Assembly: GCA_947496555.1 (NCBI GenBank)
Contig: CANMDH010000043.1
Location: 1-49,191 of the forward strand
DNA: 49,191 nucleotides
Origin: an uncultured Aquimarina sp.
GTDB taxonomy: Bacteria; Bacteroidota; Bacteroidia; Flavobacteriales; Flavobacteriaceae
Reading direction: 5' to 3'
Numbering within the stretch: position 1 is the first letter of the stretch; each line of letters starts with the position of its first letter. The notes beneath the pieces are model-generated. The model saw nothing but the letters and a program-made list of their open reading frames with translations. It was not told the origin of the DNA and did no database searches. This document shows positions 7,900-16,494 of this stretch, piece after piece. The position numbers and the translations under genes were made by a program.

Positions 7900-10800
7900 A
7901 TGTCATCAAACAAGAAATACTGGAAAAGTGTTGAAGAGCTAAACGAAAATAGCTCTATTGTTGAGACGCTGCAGCAAAATGAGTTCGTTCAGGAAATTCC
8001 GACGGATGAGTTTTTAGGAGACAAATCATCTTTAGAGAGTTCTTCAACTTCTAGACGTGATTTCCTTAAATATGTAGGTTTTAGTACTGCCGCTGCTTCA
8101 TTGGCAGCGTGTGAAGGCCCTGTAAAAAAATCGATACCTTATGTAGTGCAACCAGATAGAATTGTTCCTGGTGTTGCAAATTACTATGCCACTACGATTG
8201 CAGATGGTTTTGATTTTGCTAGTGTTTTGGTCAAAACTAGAGAGGGTCGACCAATCAAAGTTGAAAATAATAACCTGGCAATATCAAATGGTGATGCTAA
8301 TGCCAGAGTGCATGCTTCGGTATTGTCTTTGTATGACATTTCTCGTCTTCAGGGACCTAAAAAAGCTGGCGAAGATATTAGCTGGGCAGATTTAGATAAA
8401 GAAGTTGGTGCGAAGCTTAATTCGTTAGGAGGGAAGCAACTTGTTTTACTTACGCAAACATTTGCAAGTCCGTCTACTTCAAAACTAATAGCCGAATTTA
8501 AAGCAAAATATCAAAATGTTACTCACGTTGTATATGATGCGGTTTCTCAAAGCGAAGCTTTGGATGCATATCAAATGATGTATGGCGAGCGTGTTTTGGC
8601 TGATTATGATTTTTCTGAGGTTAATACCATCGTAAGCGTTGGTGCAGACTTTTTGGGAGATTGGCAAGGAGGAGGATATGATAGTGGCTATGCAAAGGGT
8701 CGTGTTCCTAAAAATGGGAAAATGTCTAAGCATATTCAGTTTGAATCTAATATGTCACTTACTGGTGCTAATGCTGATTCGAGAGTTGCGGTAACACCGT
8801 CACAGCAGAAACAAGTGCTAGCTGCTTTGTATGCATATGTTACGGGTTCTGGTTCTAAAAGTTCTTTGGGAGCCAATTTGGACGCGACAGTAGTGAAAGC
8901 AGCTAAGCAAATACAGAAAGCAGGGCGCAACGCAGTTGTAGTTTCAGGACTTCAGGATGTTGATGCACAGCTTGTAGTATTGGCTATTAATAAAGCAATC
9001 AAGAGTAAGGCTTTTAACGAAGGCTCTCCTCGTACAATTCGTCAGGGAGATTCAAAAGCAGTTGCTCAACTGGTGAAAGACATGAATGCAGGTCGTGTTG
9101 GAGGATTGTTAATCGCTGGTGTGAATCCAATGTATTCACTTCCAAATGCAGATGAATTTAAAGCTGGTCTTGAGAAAGTAAGCGTTTCTGTGGCGTTTAG
9201 TATGCATAATGATGAAACTGCAGAATTGTGTAGTTATACTGCAACCACTCCACATTACCTCGAATCATGGGGAGATGTTGAGCTGAAAAAGGGGAGTTAT
9301 AGTCTTATACAGCCAACAATTAAACCGTTATTTGATACGCGTCAATTTCAGGAAACATTGTTGAAATGGACAGGAAATACTGCAACATATCATGATTATA
9401 TAAAAAGTGCATGGACTGGTATTTTAGGAGGTACTTCCTGGAATCAGGCATTGCATGATGGAGTATTGGTAAAGCCAGTACTTCCAAAACAAGAATTAGT
9501 AGAAGCTCTTGAAACTCCTGAGGGAGATTCGGCGAACCTTGAAGCAGCTCCTGTTGTAACTCCTGCCGGACCAAATGTTGGTGCATCGGCAAGAAGATTA
9601 TCAGTTGCAAAATCTAGTGGTTTAGAGCTTACGTTATATACAAAAACATCATTGGGTGATGGGCAACAAGCTAATAACCCTTGGTTGCAAGAAATGCCAG
9701 ATCCTATTACCAGGGCATCTTGGGATAACTATTTAACGGTTTCTCGAGCTGATGCAGCAACGTTAGGATTGACTAATGAAAATGTGGCTAACGGTGCTCT
9801 GAATGGTAGTTATGCCAAAGTAACAGTGGCTGGTAAAGAAGTTGTTGTTCCGGTTATTATTCAACCAGGTCAGGCAAAAGGCTCTGTTGGTTTAGCATTA
9901 GGATATGGTAAATCAAAAGGGTTTAAAGAAGAAATGATAGTAGGTGTAAATGCCTATTCTTTATATCAAAACCTTAATGCAGTTCAAAACGTTTCTGTTT
10001 CTGCTGCACAAGGTGTGCATGAGTTTGCTTGTGTGCAATTGCATAATACATTAATGGGTCGTGGAGATATTGTAAAAGAAACGACGCTTGAAATATTCAA
10101 CACAAAAGATAAGCACCATTGGAATGCAATTCCAGAGGTAAGTAAGAATCATATTGAGTATGAAGTTACTTCGCCAGAAGTTGATCTTTGGGATGAGTTT
10201 GATCGTTCGGTTGGGCATCACTTCAATCTATCGATTGATCTAAATGCTTGTACAGGGTGTGGAGCTTGTGTGATCGCTTGTCATTCAGAGAATAATGTTC
10301 CTGTTGTTGGTAAGTCAGAGATACGCAGATCTCGTGATATGCACTGGTTGCGTATCGATCGTTATTATTCTTCTGAAGAAAGTTTTGAAGGAGATAATGA
10401 GAAAAAGGATAATATTGCTGGTTTAGGAAGTTCGTTGTCTGAATTTAATGAGATGGAAAGTGCATCTGATAATCCTCAGGTGGTATTCCAGCCGGTAATG
10501 TGCCAGCATTGTAATCATGCCCCTTGTGAAACTGTATGTCCGGTAGCGGCTACATCACATGGTAGGCAAGGGCAAAATCATATGGCGTATAATCGTTGTG
10601 TGGGAACAAGATATTGTGGAAATAACTGTCCGTACAAAGTGCGTAGATTTAACTGGTTCTTGTATAGCAACAATGATGAGTTCGATTACAACATGAACAA
10701 TGATTTAGGTAGAATGGTGCTTAACCCAGATGTTGTAGTGCGTTCTAGGGGGGTTATGGAAAAATGTTCTATGTGTATCCAAATGACACAAAAGACTATT

Positions 10801-11025
10801 TTGGATGCAAAACGAGATGGAAGAGCAATCAAAGATGGAGAATTCCAAACGGCTTGTTCTGCAGCTTGTTCATCAGGTGCGATGGTATTTGGTGATATTA
10901 ATGATAAGGATAGTGAAGTAGCTAAACTTAAAGAGGATAAACGTATGTATCACTTGCTTGAACATGTTGGGACAAAACCTAACGTGATGTATCAAACCAA
11001 AGTAAGAAATACTACAGAAGCCTAA
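7900..11025 (+). CDS. actB: Alternative complex III subunit ActB, Fe-S protein with Tat signal
   Basis: This 1041-residue subunit fuses a molybdopterin-oxidoreductase-like domain (about 75-770) to a ferredoxin-like domain (about 775-1010). The N-terminus has a 50-residue extension before a Tat motif (SRRDFLKY, Arg52-Arg53), followed by a short hydrophobic stretch and LAAC with Cys71. This extension-plus-Tat arrangement is known for cofactor proteins of this family. The ferredoxin part has four Cys clusters: CTGCGACVIAC, CQHCNHAPCETVC, CVGTRYCGNNC and CSMC...CSAAC. They are consistent with four Fe-S clusters. In this family the large domain lacks a molybdenum cofactor and is structural. ActB passes electrons from the quinol site in ActC/ActF toward ActA. 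Cys71 could be lipidated; that is unproven. Confidence 0.95.
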   Translation: MSSNKKYWKSVEELNENSSIVETLQQNEFVQEIPTDEFLGDKSSLESSSTSRRDFLKYVGFSTAAASLAACEGPVKKSIPYVVQPDRIVPGVANYYATTIADGFDFASVLVKTREGRPIKVENNNLAISNGDANARVHASVLSLYDISRLQGPKKAGEDISWADLDKEVGAKLNSLGGKQLVLLTQTFASPSTSKLIAEFKAKYQNVTHVVYDAVSQSEALDAYQMMYGERVLADYDFSEVNTIVSVGADFLGDWQGGGYDSGYAKGRVPKNGKMSKHIQFESNMSLTGANADSRVAVTPSQQKQVLAALYAYVTGSGSKSSLGANLDATVVKAAKQIQKAGRNAVVVSGLQDVDAQLVVLAINKAIKSKAFNEGSPRTIRQGDSKAVAQLVKDMNAGRVGGLLIAGVNPMYSLPNADEFKAGLEKVSVSVAFSMHNDETAELCSYTATTPHYLESWGDVELKKGSYSLIQPTIKPLFDTRQFQETLLKWTGNTATYHDYIKSAWTGILGGTSWNQALHDGVLVKPVLPKQELVEALETPEGDSANLEAAPVVTPAGPNVGASARRLSVAKSSGLELTLYTKTSLGDGQQANNPWLQEMPDPITRASWDNYLTVSRADAATLGLTNENVANGALNGSYAKVTVAGKEVVVPVIIQPGQAKGSVGLALGYGKSKGFKEEMIVGVNAYSLYQNLNAVQNVSVSAAQGVHEFACVQLHNTLMGRGDIVKETTLEIFNTKDKHHWNAIPEVSKNHIEYEVTSPEVDLWDEFDRSVGHHFNLSIDLNACTGCGACVIACHSENNVPVVGKSEIRRSRDMHWLRIDRYYSSEESFEGDNEKKDNIAGLGSSLSEFNEMESASDNPQVVFQPVMCQHCNHAPCETVCPVAATSHGRQGQNHMAYNRCVGTRYCGNNCPYKVRRFNWFLYSNNDEFDYNMNNDLGRMVLNPDVVVRSRGVMEKCSMCIQMTQKTILDAKRDGRAIKDGEFQTACSAACSSGAMVFGDINDKDSEVAKLKEDKRMYHLLEHVGTKPNVMYQTKVRNTTEA

Positions 11026-11062
11026 TTAACTAAATAAAGAATCAATTCAATTATAAAGGATT

Positions 11063-12793
11063 ATGTCTCATTACGAAGCACCTATTAGAAAACCTTTAGT
11101 AACTGGCGATAAAACGTATCATGATGTAACAGTTGATGTTGCAGCACCGGTTGAAGGTAAAGCAAATAAATCTTGGTGGATTGTATTTTCTATCGCACTT
11201 GTTGCTTTCCTTTGGGGGATAGGTTGTATTATATATACAGTTTCTACAGGTATAGGAACCTGGGGATTAAACAAAACAGTAGGATGGGCGTGGGATATCA
11301 CCAACTTTGTATGGTGGGTAGGTATTGGTCACGCCGGAACCCTGATTTCTGCGGTACTATTATTATTCCGCCAAAAATGGAGGATGGCGATTAACCGTTC
11401 TGCAGAAGCAATGACCATCTTTTCGGTTATTCAAGCAGGATTGTTCCCGATCATTCACATGGGGCGTCCATGGTTAGCCTATTGGGTCCTTCCTATTCCT
11501 AACCAGTTTGGTTCCTTATGGGTAAACTTTAACTCTCCATTACTTTGGGACGTATTTGCAATCTCTACATACCTTTCTGTATCATTAGTATTCTGGTGGA
11601 CAGGTTTATTGCCAGATTTTGCAATGATTAGAGATAGAGCGATTACGCCGTTTAATAAAAAGATCTATAGTATCCTTTCGTTTGGATGGAGTGGTAGAGC
11701 AAAAGATTGGCAACGTTTCGAAGAAGTGTCGTTGGTATTGGCAGGTTTGGCAACACCACTGGTACTTTCTGTACACACCATTGTATCCTTTGACTTTGCA
11801 ACATCGGTTATTCCGGGATGGCACACCACTATCTTTCCACCGTATTTTGTTGCGGGAGCAATTTTCTCTGGATTTGCCATGGTAAATACTCTTCTTATTA
11901 TTATGAGAAAGGTATCTAACCTGGAAAACTACATCACTATCCAACATATAGAGTTGATGAACATTGTAATCATGATTACGGGTTCTATAGTGGGTGTAGC
12001 TTATATTACAGAGTTGTTTGTAGCATGGTATTCTGGAGTAGAATATGAGCAATATGCATTCTTAAACAGAGCAACTGGACCATATTGGTGGGCGTATTGG
12101 GCAATGATGTCTTGTAACGTGTTTTCACCACAGTTTATGTGGTTCCCAAAATTAAGAAGAAGTATCATGTTCTCTTTTATTATCTCGATTGTGGTAAATA
12201 TCGGGATGTGGTTTGAGCGTTTTGTAATTATTGTGACTTCGCTTCACAGAGATTACTTGCCGTCTTCTTGGACAATGTTCTCTCCAACATTTGTGGATAT
12301 TGGGATATTTATAGGAACGATAGGATTCTTCTTTGTATTATTCTTATTATATGCACGTACATTCCCGGTGATAGCACAAGCAGAGGTAAAAACGATTTTA
12401 AAATCTTCTGGTGAAAAATATAAGAAGCTAAGAGAAGCAGGAATAGATCACAGGGACGAACTTCCTAAAACGAAAGCAGAAGTAACCGAAGAAAAGGTTG
12501 CTAAGAAAACTGAGAAGAAATCTGAAGCGAGTCAAGAGGATATTGATAGTTTATTAGGTAATCTAGGAACTTTTGATCCTGCTACTCAGACCGCAGACGA
12601 TCTTAAAAAAGTAAATGGGATAGGTCCCGTAATGGAAAAGAAACTTAATGAAATCGGAATATTTACTTTTGATCAGGTTAGTAAAATGACCGAAAAAGAG
12701 TACGATTTATTAGATAATATGACAGGATCTTTCCCAGGAAGAGCACAACGTGACGATTGGGCTGGTCAAGCTGAAAAACTTAAAAATAACTAG
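11063..12793 (+). CDS. actC: Alternative complex III subunit ActC, NrfD-like, with C-terminal helix-hairpin-helix extension
   Basis: ActC is the NrfD/PsrC-type membrane subunit that contributes to quinol oxidation and the proton path. Multiple transmembrane helices span about residues 35-435 (for example WWIVFSIALVAFLWGIG and WWVGIGHAGTLISAVLLLF). After the last helix comes a charged linker (about 450-495, rich in Lys and Glu). A compact domain at about 509-576 follows, with DDLKKVNGIGPVMEKKLNEIG, a typical helix-hairpin-helix core. That extension is not part of the minimal NrfD fold; see findings. actD begins 5 bp after the stop, so the two are probably translationally coupled. The protein is an inner-membrane subunit; the linker and extra domain should lie in the cytoplasm if topology follows the family. 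Confidence 0.94.
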   Translation: MSHYEAPIRKPLVTGDKTYHDVTVDVAAPVEGKANKSWWIVFSIALVAFLWGIGCIIYTVSTGIGTWGLNKTVGWAWDITNFVWWVGIGHAGTLISAVLLLFRQKWRMAINRSAEAMTIFSVIQAGLFPIIHMGRPWLAYWVLPIPNQFGSLWVNFNSPLLWDVFAISTYLSVSLVFWWTGLLPDFAMIRDRAITPFNKKIYSILSFGWSGRAKDWQRFEEVSLVLAGLATPLVLSVHTIVSFDFATSVIPGWHTTIFPPYFVAGAIFSGFAMVNTLLIIMRKVSNLENYITIQHIELMNIVIMITGSIVGVAYITELFVAWYSGVEYEQYAFLNRATGPYWWAYWAMMSCNVFSPQFMWFPKLRRSIMFSFIISIVVNIGMWFERFVIIVTSLHRDYLPSSWTMFSPTFVDIGIFIGTIGFFFVLFLLYARTFPVIAQAEVKTILKSSGEKYKKLREAGIDHRDELPKTKAEVTEEKVAKKTEKKSEASQEDIDSLLGNLGTFDPATQTADDLKKVNGIGPVMEKKLNEIGIFTFDQVSKMTEKEYDLLDNMTGSFPGRAQRDDWAGQAEKLKNN

Positions 12794-12798
12794 AAAGT

Positions 12799-13338
12799 AT
12801 GGCATCAAAAGTTATACATGCATTATATACAGATGATGATGTCCTTATGGACGCAGTAAAAAAAGTTCGTGCAGAGCATTATCATATCGAAGAGGTGTTT
12901 TGTCCTTTTCCTGTCCACGGACTGGATAAAGCCATGGGAATTCCTCACACTCGTTTAGCGATTACATCTTTTATGTATGGGTGTGTTGGATTGATAGTGG
13001 CAATAGTGATGATGAATTATATCATGATCGAGGATTGGCCCCAAAACATAGGTGGGAAACCAAGTTTTAGCTACATCGAAAACATGCCAGCTTTCGTTCC
13101 TATCATGTTTGAGCTTACTGTGTTTTTTGCAGCACACTTAATGGTGATCACTTTTTATATGAGAAGTAGATTGTGGCCATTTAAGCAAGCCGAAAACCCT
13201 GATGTGAGGACTACAGATGATCATTTCTTAATGGAAGTAGATGCTGGTAATCATGACGTAAATAAACTAACAAGTTTATTGGGTGATACAGGAGCGGTAG
13301 AAATTAAAGTAATAGATAAGGAAGAAGATAACCATTAG
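12799..13338 (+). CDS. actD: Alternative complex III subunit ActD (DUF3341)
   Basis: This 179-residue membrane subunit has a soluble N-terminal region (about 1-55), with HIEEVFCPFPVHGLDKAMG and the conserved PFPVHG turn. Two transmembrane helices follow at about 57-78 and 95-118, then a soluble tail. ActD has no redox cofactor in the family and probably stabilises ActC. It lies 5 bp from actC and 5 bp from actE, firmly inside the operon. Confidence 0.92.
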   Translation: MASKVIHALYTDDDVLMDAVKKVRAEHYHIEEVFCPFPVHGLDKAMGIPHTRLAITSFMYGCVGLIVAIVMMNYIMIEDWPQNIGGKPSFSYIENMPAFVPIMFELTVFFAAHLMVITFYMRSRLWPFKQAENPDVRTTDDHFLMEVDAGNHDVNKLTSLLGDTGAVEIKVIDKEEDNH

Positions 13339-13343
13339 TAATA

Positions 13344-13994
13344 ATGAAGAATACTATTAAAATATTAGCAGTTGTAGCAGTTATGATTAGTATTGTTTCT
13401 TGTCAAAAAGATTCAAGACCTAATTATCAATACATGCCAAACATGTATGAGCCTGTAAGTTATGAAACTTATGGTGAGTATGGCGTTTTTCCAGGAGGTC
13501 AGGAAGCTATGCAACCTGCCAAAGGTTCAATTCCCAGGGGATGGATGCCATATGACTTCGAAAATTCGCAAACAGGTTATCAACTTGCCAAAGATTCTCT
13601 AAAGAACCCTATTAAATATACAAAGGAGAACGAAGAGGCAGGAAAAGCTTTATATGATATTTACTGCGCTGTGTGTCATGGAGCAAAAGGTGACGGAAAA
13701 GGAATTTTAGTACAAAGAGAAAAAATACTTGGGATACCAAGTTATGATGATATTGGTAGAGCAATTACCGAAGGAAGTATTTATCATGTGATGTATTATG
13801 GAATTAACTCCATGGGATCATATGCTTCTCAAACAAGTGAGCATGAGCGCTGGCAAATTGTTCAATATGTTGAAAAGCTGAAAGCTGATCTTGAAGGTAA
13901 AACTCCTAGAATCGATGCAGAGGTTGCTGTTGTTGCACCTAAAGCTGAAGAACAACATCACGAATCAACAGAAGAGCATAGTAACGCACATTAG
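13344..13994 (+). CDS. actE: Alternative complex III subunit ActE, monoheme cytochrome c lipoprotein
   Basis: ActE is a 216-residue membrane-anchored c-type cytochrome. The lipoprotein signal peptide ends in VSC with Cys20 as the lipidated residue. A single heme-binding motif, CAVCH, lies near residue 108, with the class I context YDIYCAVCHGAKGDGKG. A plausible Met ligand lies in the segment YYGINSMGSYASQ. The C-terminus is His/Glu-rich (EEQHHESTEEHSNAH). With ActA it forms the heme wire that delivers electrons to the aa3 oxidase. It is spaced 5 bp from actD and 43 bp from actF. Confidence 0.94.
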   Translation: MKNTIKILAVVAVMISIVSCQKDSRPNYQYMPNMYEPVSYETYGEYGVFPGGQEAMQPAKGSIPRGWMPYDFENSQTGYQLAKDSLKNPIKYTKENEEAGKALYDIYCAVCHGAKGDGKGILVQREKILGIPSYDDIGRAITEGSIYHVMYYGINSMGSYASQTSEHERWQIVQYVEKLKADLEGKTPRIDAEVAVVAPKAEEQHHESTEEHSNAH

Positions 13995-14037
13995 TGCATA
14001 GAGTTAAAAGAGTTAAGAATAACGATATTATAAAGAT

Positions 14038-15339
14038 ATGTATACGCTATCAAATAGATTAAGATTATTTTCTATCATCCTTATGGTCGTAGGTCTTGTA
14101 GGTCTTGTTATTGGATTTGCAGATAGACCCGGATCAGTAGAAGAGGTAAAAGAAATGATGGCAGCGCACGACGCTCATGGCAGTGGTCATGCCGAAACTA
14201 ACGATCATGGAGAAGATGCACATGGTGGAGATGCACATTATGAGCACGTTTTACACCAATTGCAAAATAAACCATGGGCCTCATTGTATATAGCAGCATT
14301 TTTCTTTTTTATGATTGCGCTTGGGGTATTGGCTTTCTATGCTATACAATTTGCTTCACAAGCAGGATGGTCACCAGTACTTTTTAGAGTAATGGAGGCT
14401 ATAACGGCATATTTAGTACCTGGAGGAATAATCCTTTTTGTAATCTTAGCGTTGTCTGGATTTCATGTAAACCATTTATTTGTTTGGGCAGATCCAGAAG
14501 TAGTTGCACATGATAAATTGATACAAGGTAAAGTGAGTTGGTTAAATGGTACTGGATTTATTATTAGAGCAGCAATCTTTTTAGGAGGTTGGTTATTATA
14601 CCGCCACTTTGCCGTAAAATATTCTAGAAAACAAGATGAAGAGCCGCAAGGAAACAAGTGGTACAAAAAGAGTTTTAAAATCTCAGCAGGTTTCTTGGTA
14701 TTCTTTATTTATACAGAATCAATGATGTCTTGGGACTGGATTATGAGTTTTGACCCACATTGGTTTAGTACACTATTTGGATGGTATGTATTTGCTAGTT
14801 TATTTGTATCAGGAATTACTACCATTGCATTAATTACCATTTATCTGAAATCAAAAGGATATTTAGAATTTGTAAATGACAGCCATATTCATGATTTGGC
14901 AAAGTTTATGTTCGGGATCAGTATTTTCTGGACATACCTTTGGTTCTCACAATTTATGCTAATATGGTACTCAAATATACCAGAGGAAGTAACGTATTTT
15001 ATTACTAGAATAGAAGATTATAAGTTGCCGTTCTTTGGGATGTTAGTAATGAATTTCATTTTTCCTTTATTGGTATTAATGAATAGCGATTTCAAACGAG
15101 TTAATTGGTTTGTAGTAATGGCAGGGATAGTTATTCTTTGCGGGCACTATATAGATGTGTTTAACATGGTAATGCCTGCTACTGTAGGTGGATCCTGGTT
15201 TATTGGTATTAGCGAAATAAGTGCTGTACTATTGTTCTTAGGATTGTTCTTATTTGTTGTATTTAGGGCACTTACTAAAGCACCATTATTGGCAAAAGGA
15301 AACCCATATTTAGAGGAAAGTAAACATTTCCATTATTAA
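14038..15339 (+). CDS. actF: Alternative complex III subunit ActF
   Basis: ActF is the second large membrane subunit of the complex, an NrfD-like paralogue of ActC. The 433-residue protein has about ten transmembrane helices. The first is at about 10-28 and the rest run from about 80 to 420. Between helix 1 and helix 2 lies a His/Asp-rich loop (about 40-80, including HDAHGSGHAETNDHGEDAHG), which probably faces the periplasm and could bind metal ions. The family has a quinol/proton role without a bound redox cofactor. It sits between actE and coxB (33 bp gap). Confidence 0.93.
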   Translation: MYTLSNRLRLFSIILMVVGLVGLVIGFADRPGSVEEVKEMMAAHDAHGSGHAETNDHGEDAHGGDAHYEHVLHQLQNKPWASLYIAAFFFFMIALGVLAFYAIQFASQAGWSPVLFRVMEAITAYLVPGGIILFVILALSGFHVNHLFVWADPEVVAHDKLIQGKVSWLNGTGFIIRAAIFLGGWLLYRHFAVKYSRKQDEEPQGNKWYKKSFKISAGFLVFFIYTESMMSWDWIMSFDPHWFSTLFGWYVFASLFVSGITTIALITIYLKSKGYLEFVNDSHIHDLAKFMFGISIFWTYLWFSQFMLIWYSNIPEEVTYFITRIEDYKLPFFGMLVMNFIFPLLVLMNSDFKRVNWFVVMAGIVILCGHYIDVFNMVMPATVGGSWFIGISEISAVLLFLGLFLFVVFRALTKAPLLAKGNPYLEESKHFHY

Positions 15340-15372
15340 AATTTGAATTGTATTAAAAGAAGATAGATAAAA

Positions 15373-16449
15373 ATGACTGTATTCTTAACCATAGTAGTTA
15401 TAGCACTTTTCGGGATCACATTGTGGCAAATGTCAAAGATTTTGAAATTGTCACAATTAAAAGATGCTGATAATTCTCAAGTAGCCAACGATAAGGATAA
15501 TAATATGCAAGGTAAGTTGATGCTTGGATTTGTAATATTTATTTACTTATTGACCATATATTGTTTTGTAAAGTACCGATCATTCTTTCTGCCCGAGTCT
15601 GCTTCAGAGCATGGTGTTAGTTATGATCAGTTGATGCTAATCTCCATGGTTTTAATCATGTTTGTACAAATTATTACCCAAGGATTACTTCACTACTTTG
15701 CCTATAAATACAGAGGTAAAAAAGAAAATAAGGCTTTGTTCTTTGCAGATAACGATAAGTTGGAGTTTATCTGGACGATTATCCCCGTAATCGTATTAGC
15801 AGGATTAATTATATATGGATTGTTTACTTGGACCGATATCATGAATATTGATGAAGAAGACGGAGATCCGTTGATCGTAGAATTGTATGCATACCAGTTT
15901 GACTGGAGAGCAAGATATTCTGGTAATGATAATGTATTAGGAAAAGCTAACGTTCGTTTTATCGAAGGAATTAATACCCTTGGTATTGACGCCTCAGATA
16001 GCTATGGAAAAGATGATAAGATAACTACAGAATTACACTTGCCTGTAAACAGAAAAGTGATTTTCAAAATGAGATCGCAAGACATCTTACATTCAGCTTA
16101 CATGCCTTTCTTTAGAGCGCAGATGAATGTAGTTCCTGGTATGATAACCGAGTTTTCGTATACTCCTACTATCACTTCAGAAGACATGAGAAATAGTGAG
16201 TTTATGGTAGAAAAAGTAGCTACTATCAATAAGATCAGAAAAGAAAAGAGCAAGAAACTAGTAGCTTCAGGAGATGAAGCGTTAGAAGAATATACTTTTG
16301 AGTATTACCTTTTGTGTAATAAGATTTGTGGAGTTTCACATTACAATATGCAAATGAAGATTGTTGTAGAGTCTGAAGAGGATTATGAGGCTTGGTTGAA
16401 AACACAACAAACATTTGGTGAGCAATTATCTGCTCAGGCAAGTAACTAA
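15373..16449 (+). CDS. coxB: Cytochrome c oxidase subunit II
   Basis: This 358-residue subunit carries the CuA centre, which accepts electrons from cytochrome c or directly from alternative complex III. It has three hydrophobic helices: an extra N-terminal one (MTVFLTIVVIALFGITLW) and the usual pair at about 50-70 and 90-155, the second including FIWTIIPVIVLAGLIIYGLF. The CuA domain follows, with CNKICGVSHYNM near residue 317 supplying the two Cys, His and Met ligands. The upstream His ligand is probably in ILHSAYMP. The family's WTIIP and QFDW motifs are both visible. There is no fused cytochrome c domain. coxA starts 45 bp downstream. Confidence 0.96.
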   Translation: MTVFLTIVVIALFGITLWQMSKILKLSQLKDADNSQVANDKDNNMQGKLMLGFVIFIYLLTIYCFVKYRSFFLPESASEHGVSYDQLMLISMVLIMFVQIITQGLLHYFAYKYRGKKENKALFFADNDKLEFIWTIIPVIVLAGLIIYGLFTWTDIMNIDEEDGDPLIVELYAYQFDWRARYSGNDNVLGKANVRFIEGINTLGIDASDSYGKDDKITTELHLPVNRKVIFKMRSQDILHSAYMPFFRAQMNVVPGMITEFSYTPTITSEDMRNSEFMVEKVATINKIRKEKSKKLVASGDEALEEYTFEYYLLCNKICGVSHYNMQMKIVVESEEDYEAWLKTQQTFGEQLSAQASN

Positions 16450-16494
16450 GAAGAAAAAGAAAAGATTAATATATTTTATTAAAGAAACAGCGTT

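Noticed and set aside
7900-10250. Large domain of ActB as an active molybdoenzyme
   Set aside because: The operon context identifies it as alternative complex III, whose ActB lacks the molybdenum cofactor; I see no cofactor ligand to argue otherwise.
11606-12052. 148-codon minus-strand open frame inside actC
   Set aside because: It lies wholly inside a well-supported membrane protein gene on the other strand, has no recognisable domain and an odd composition rich in Cys, His and Asn. It is a shadow frame.
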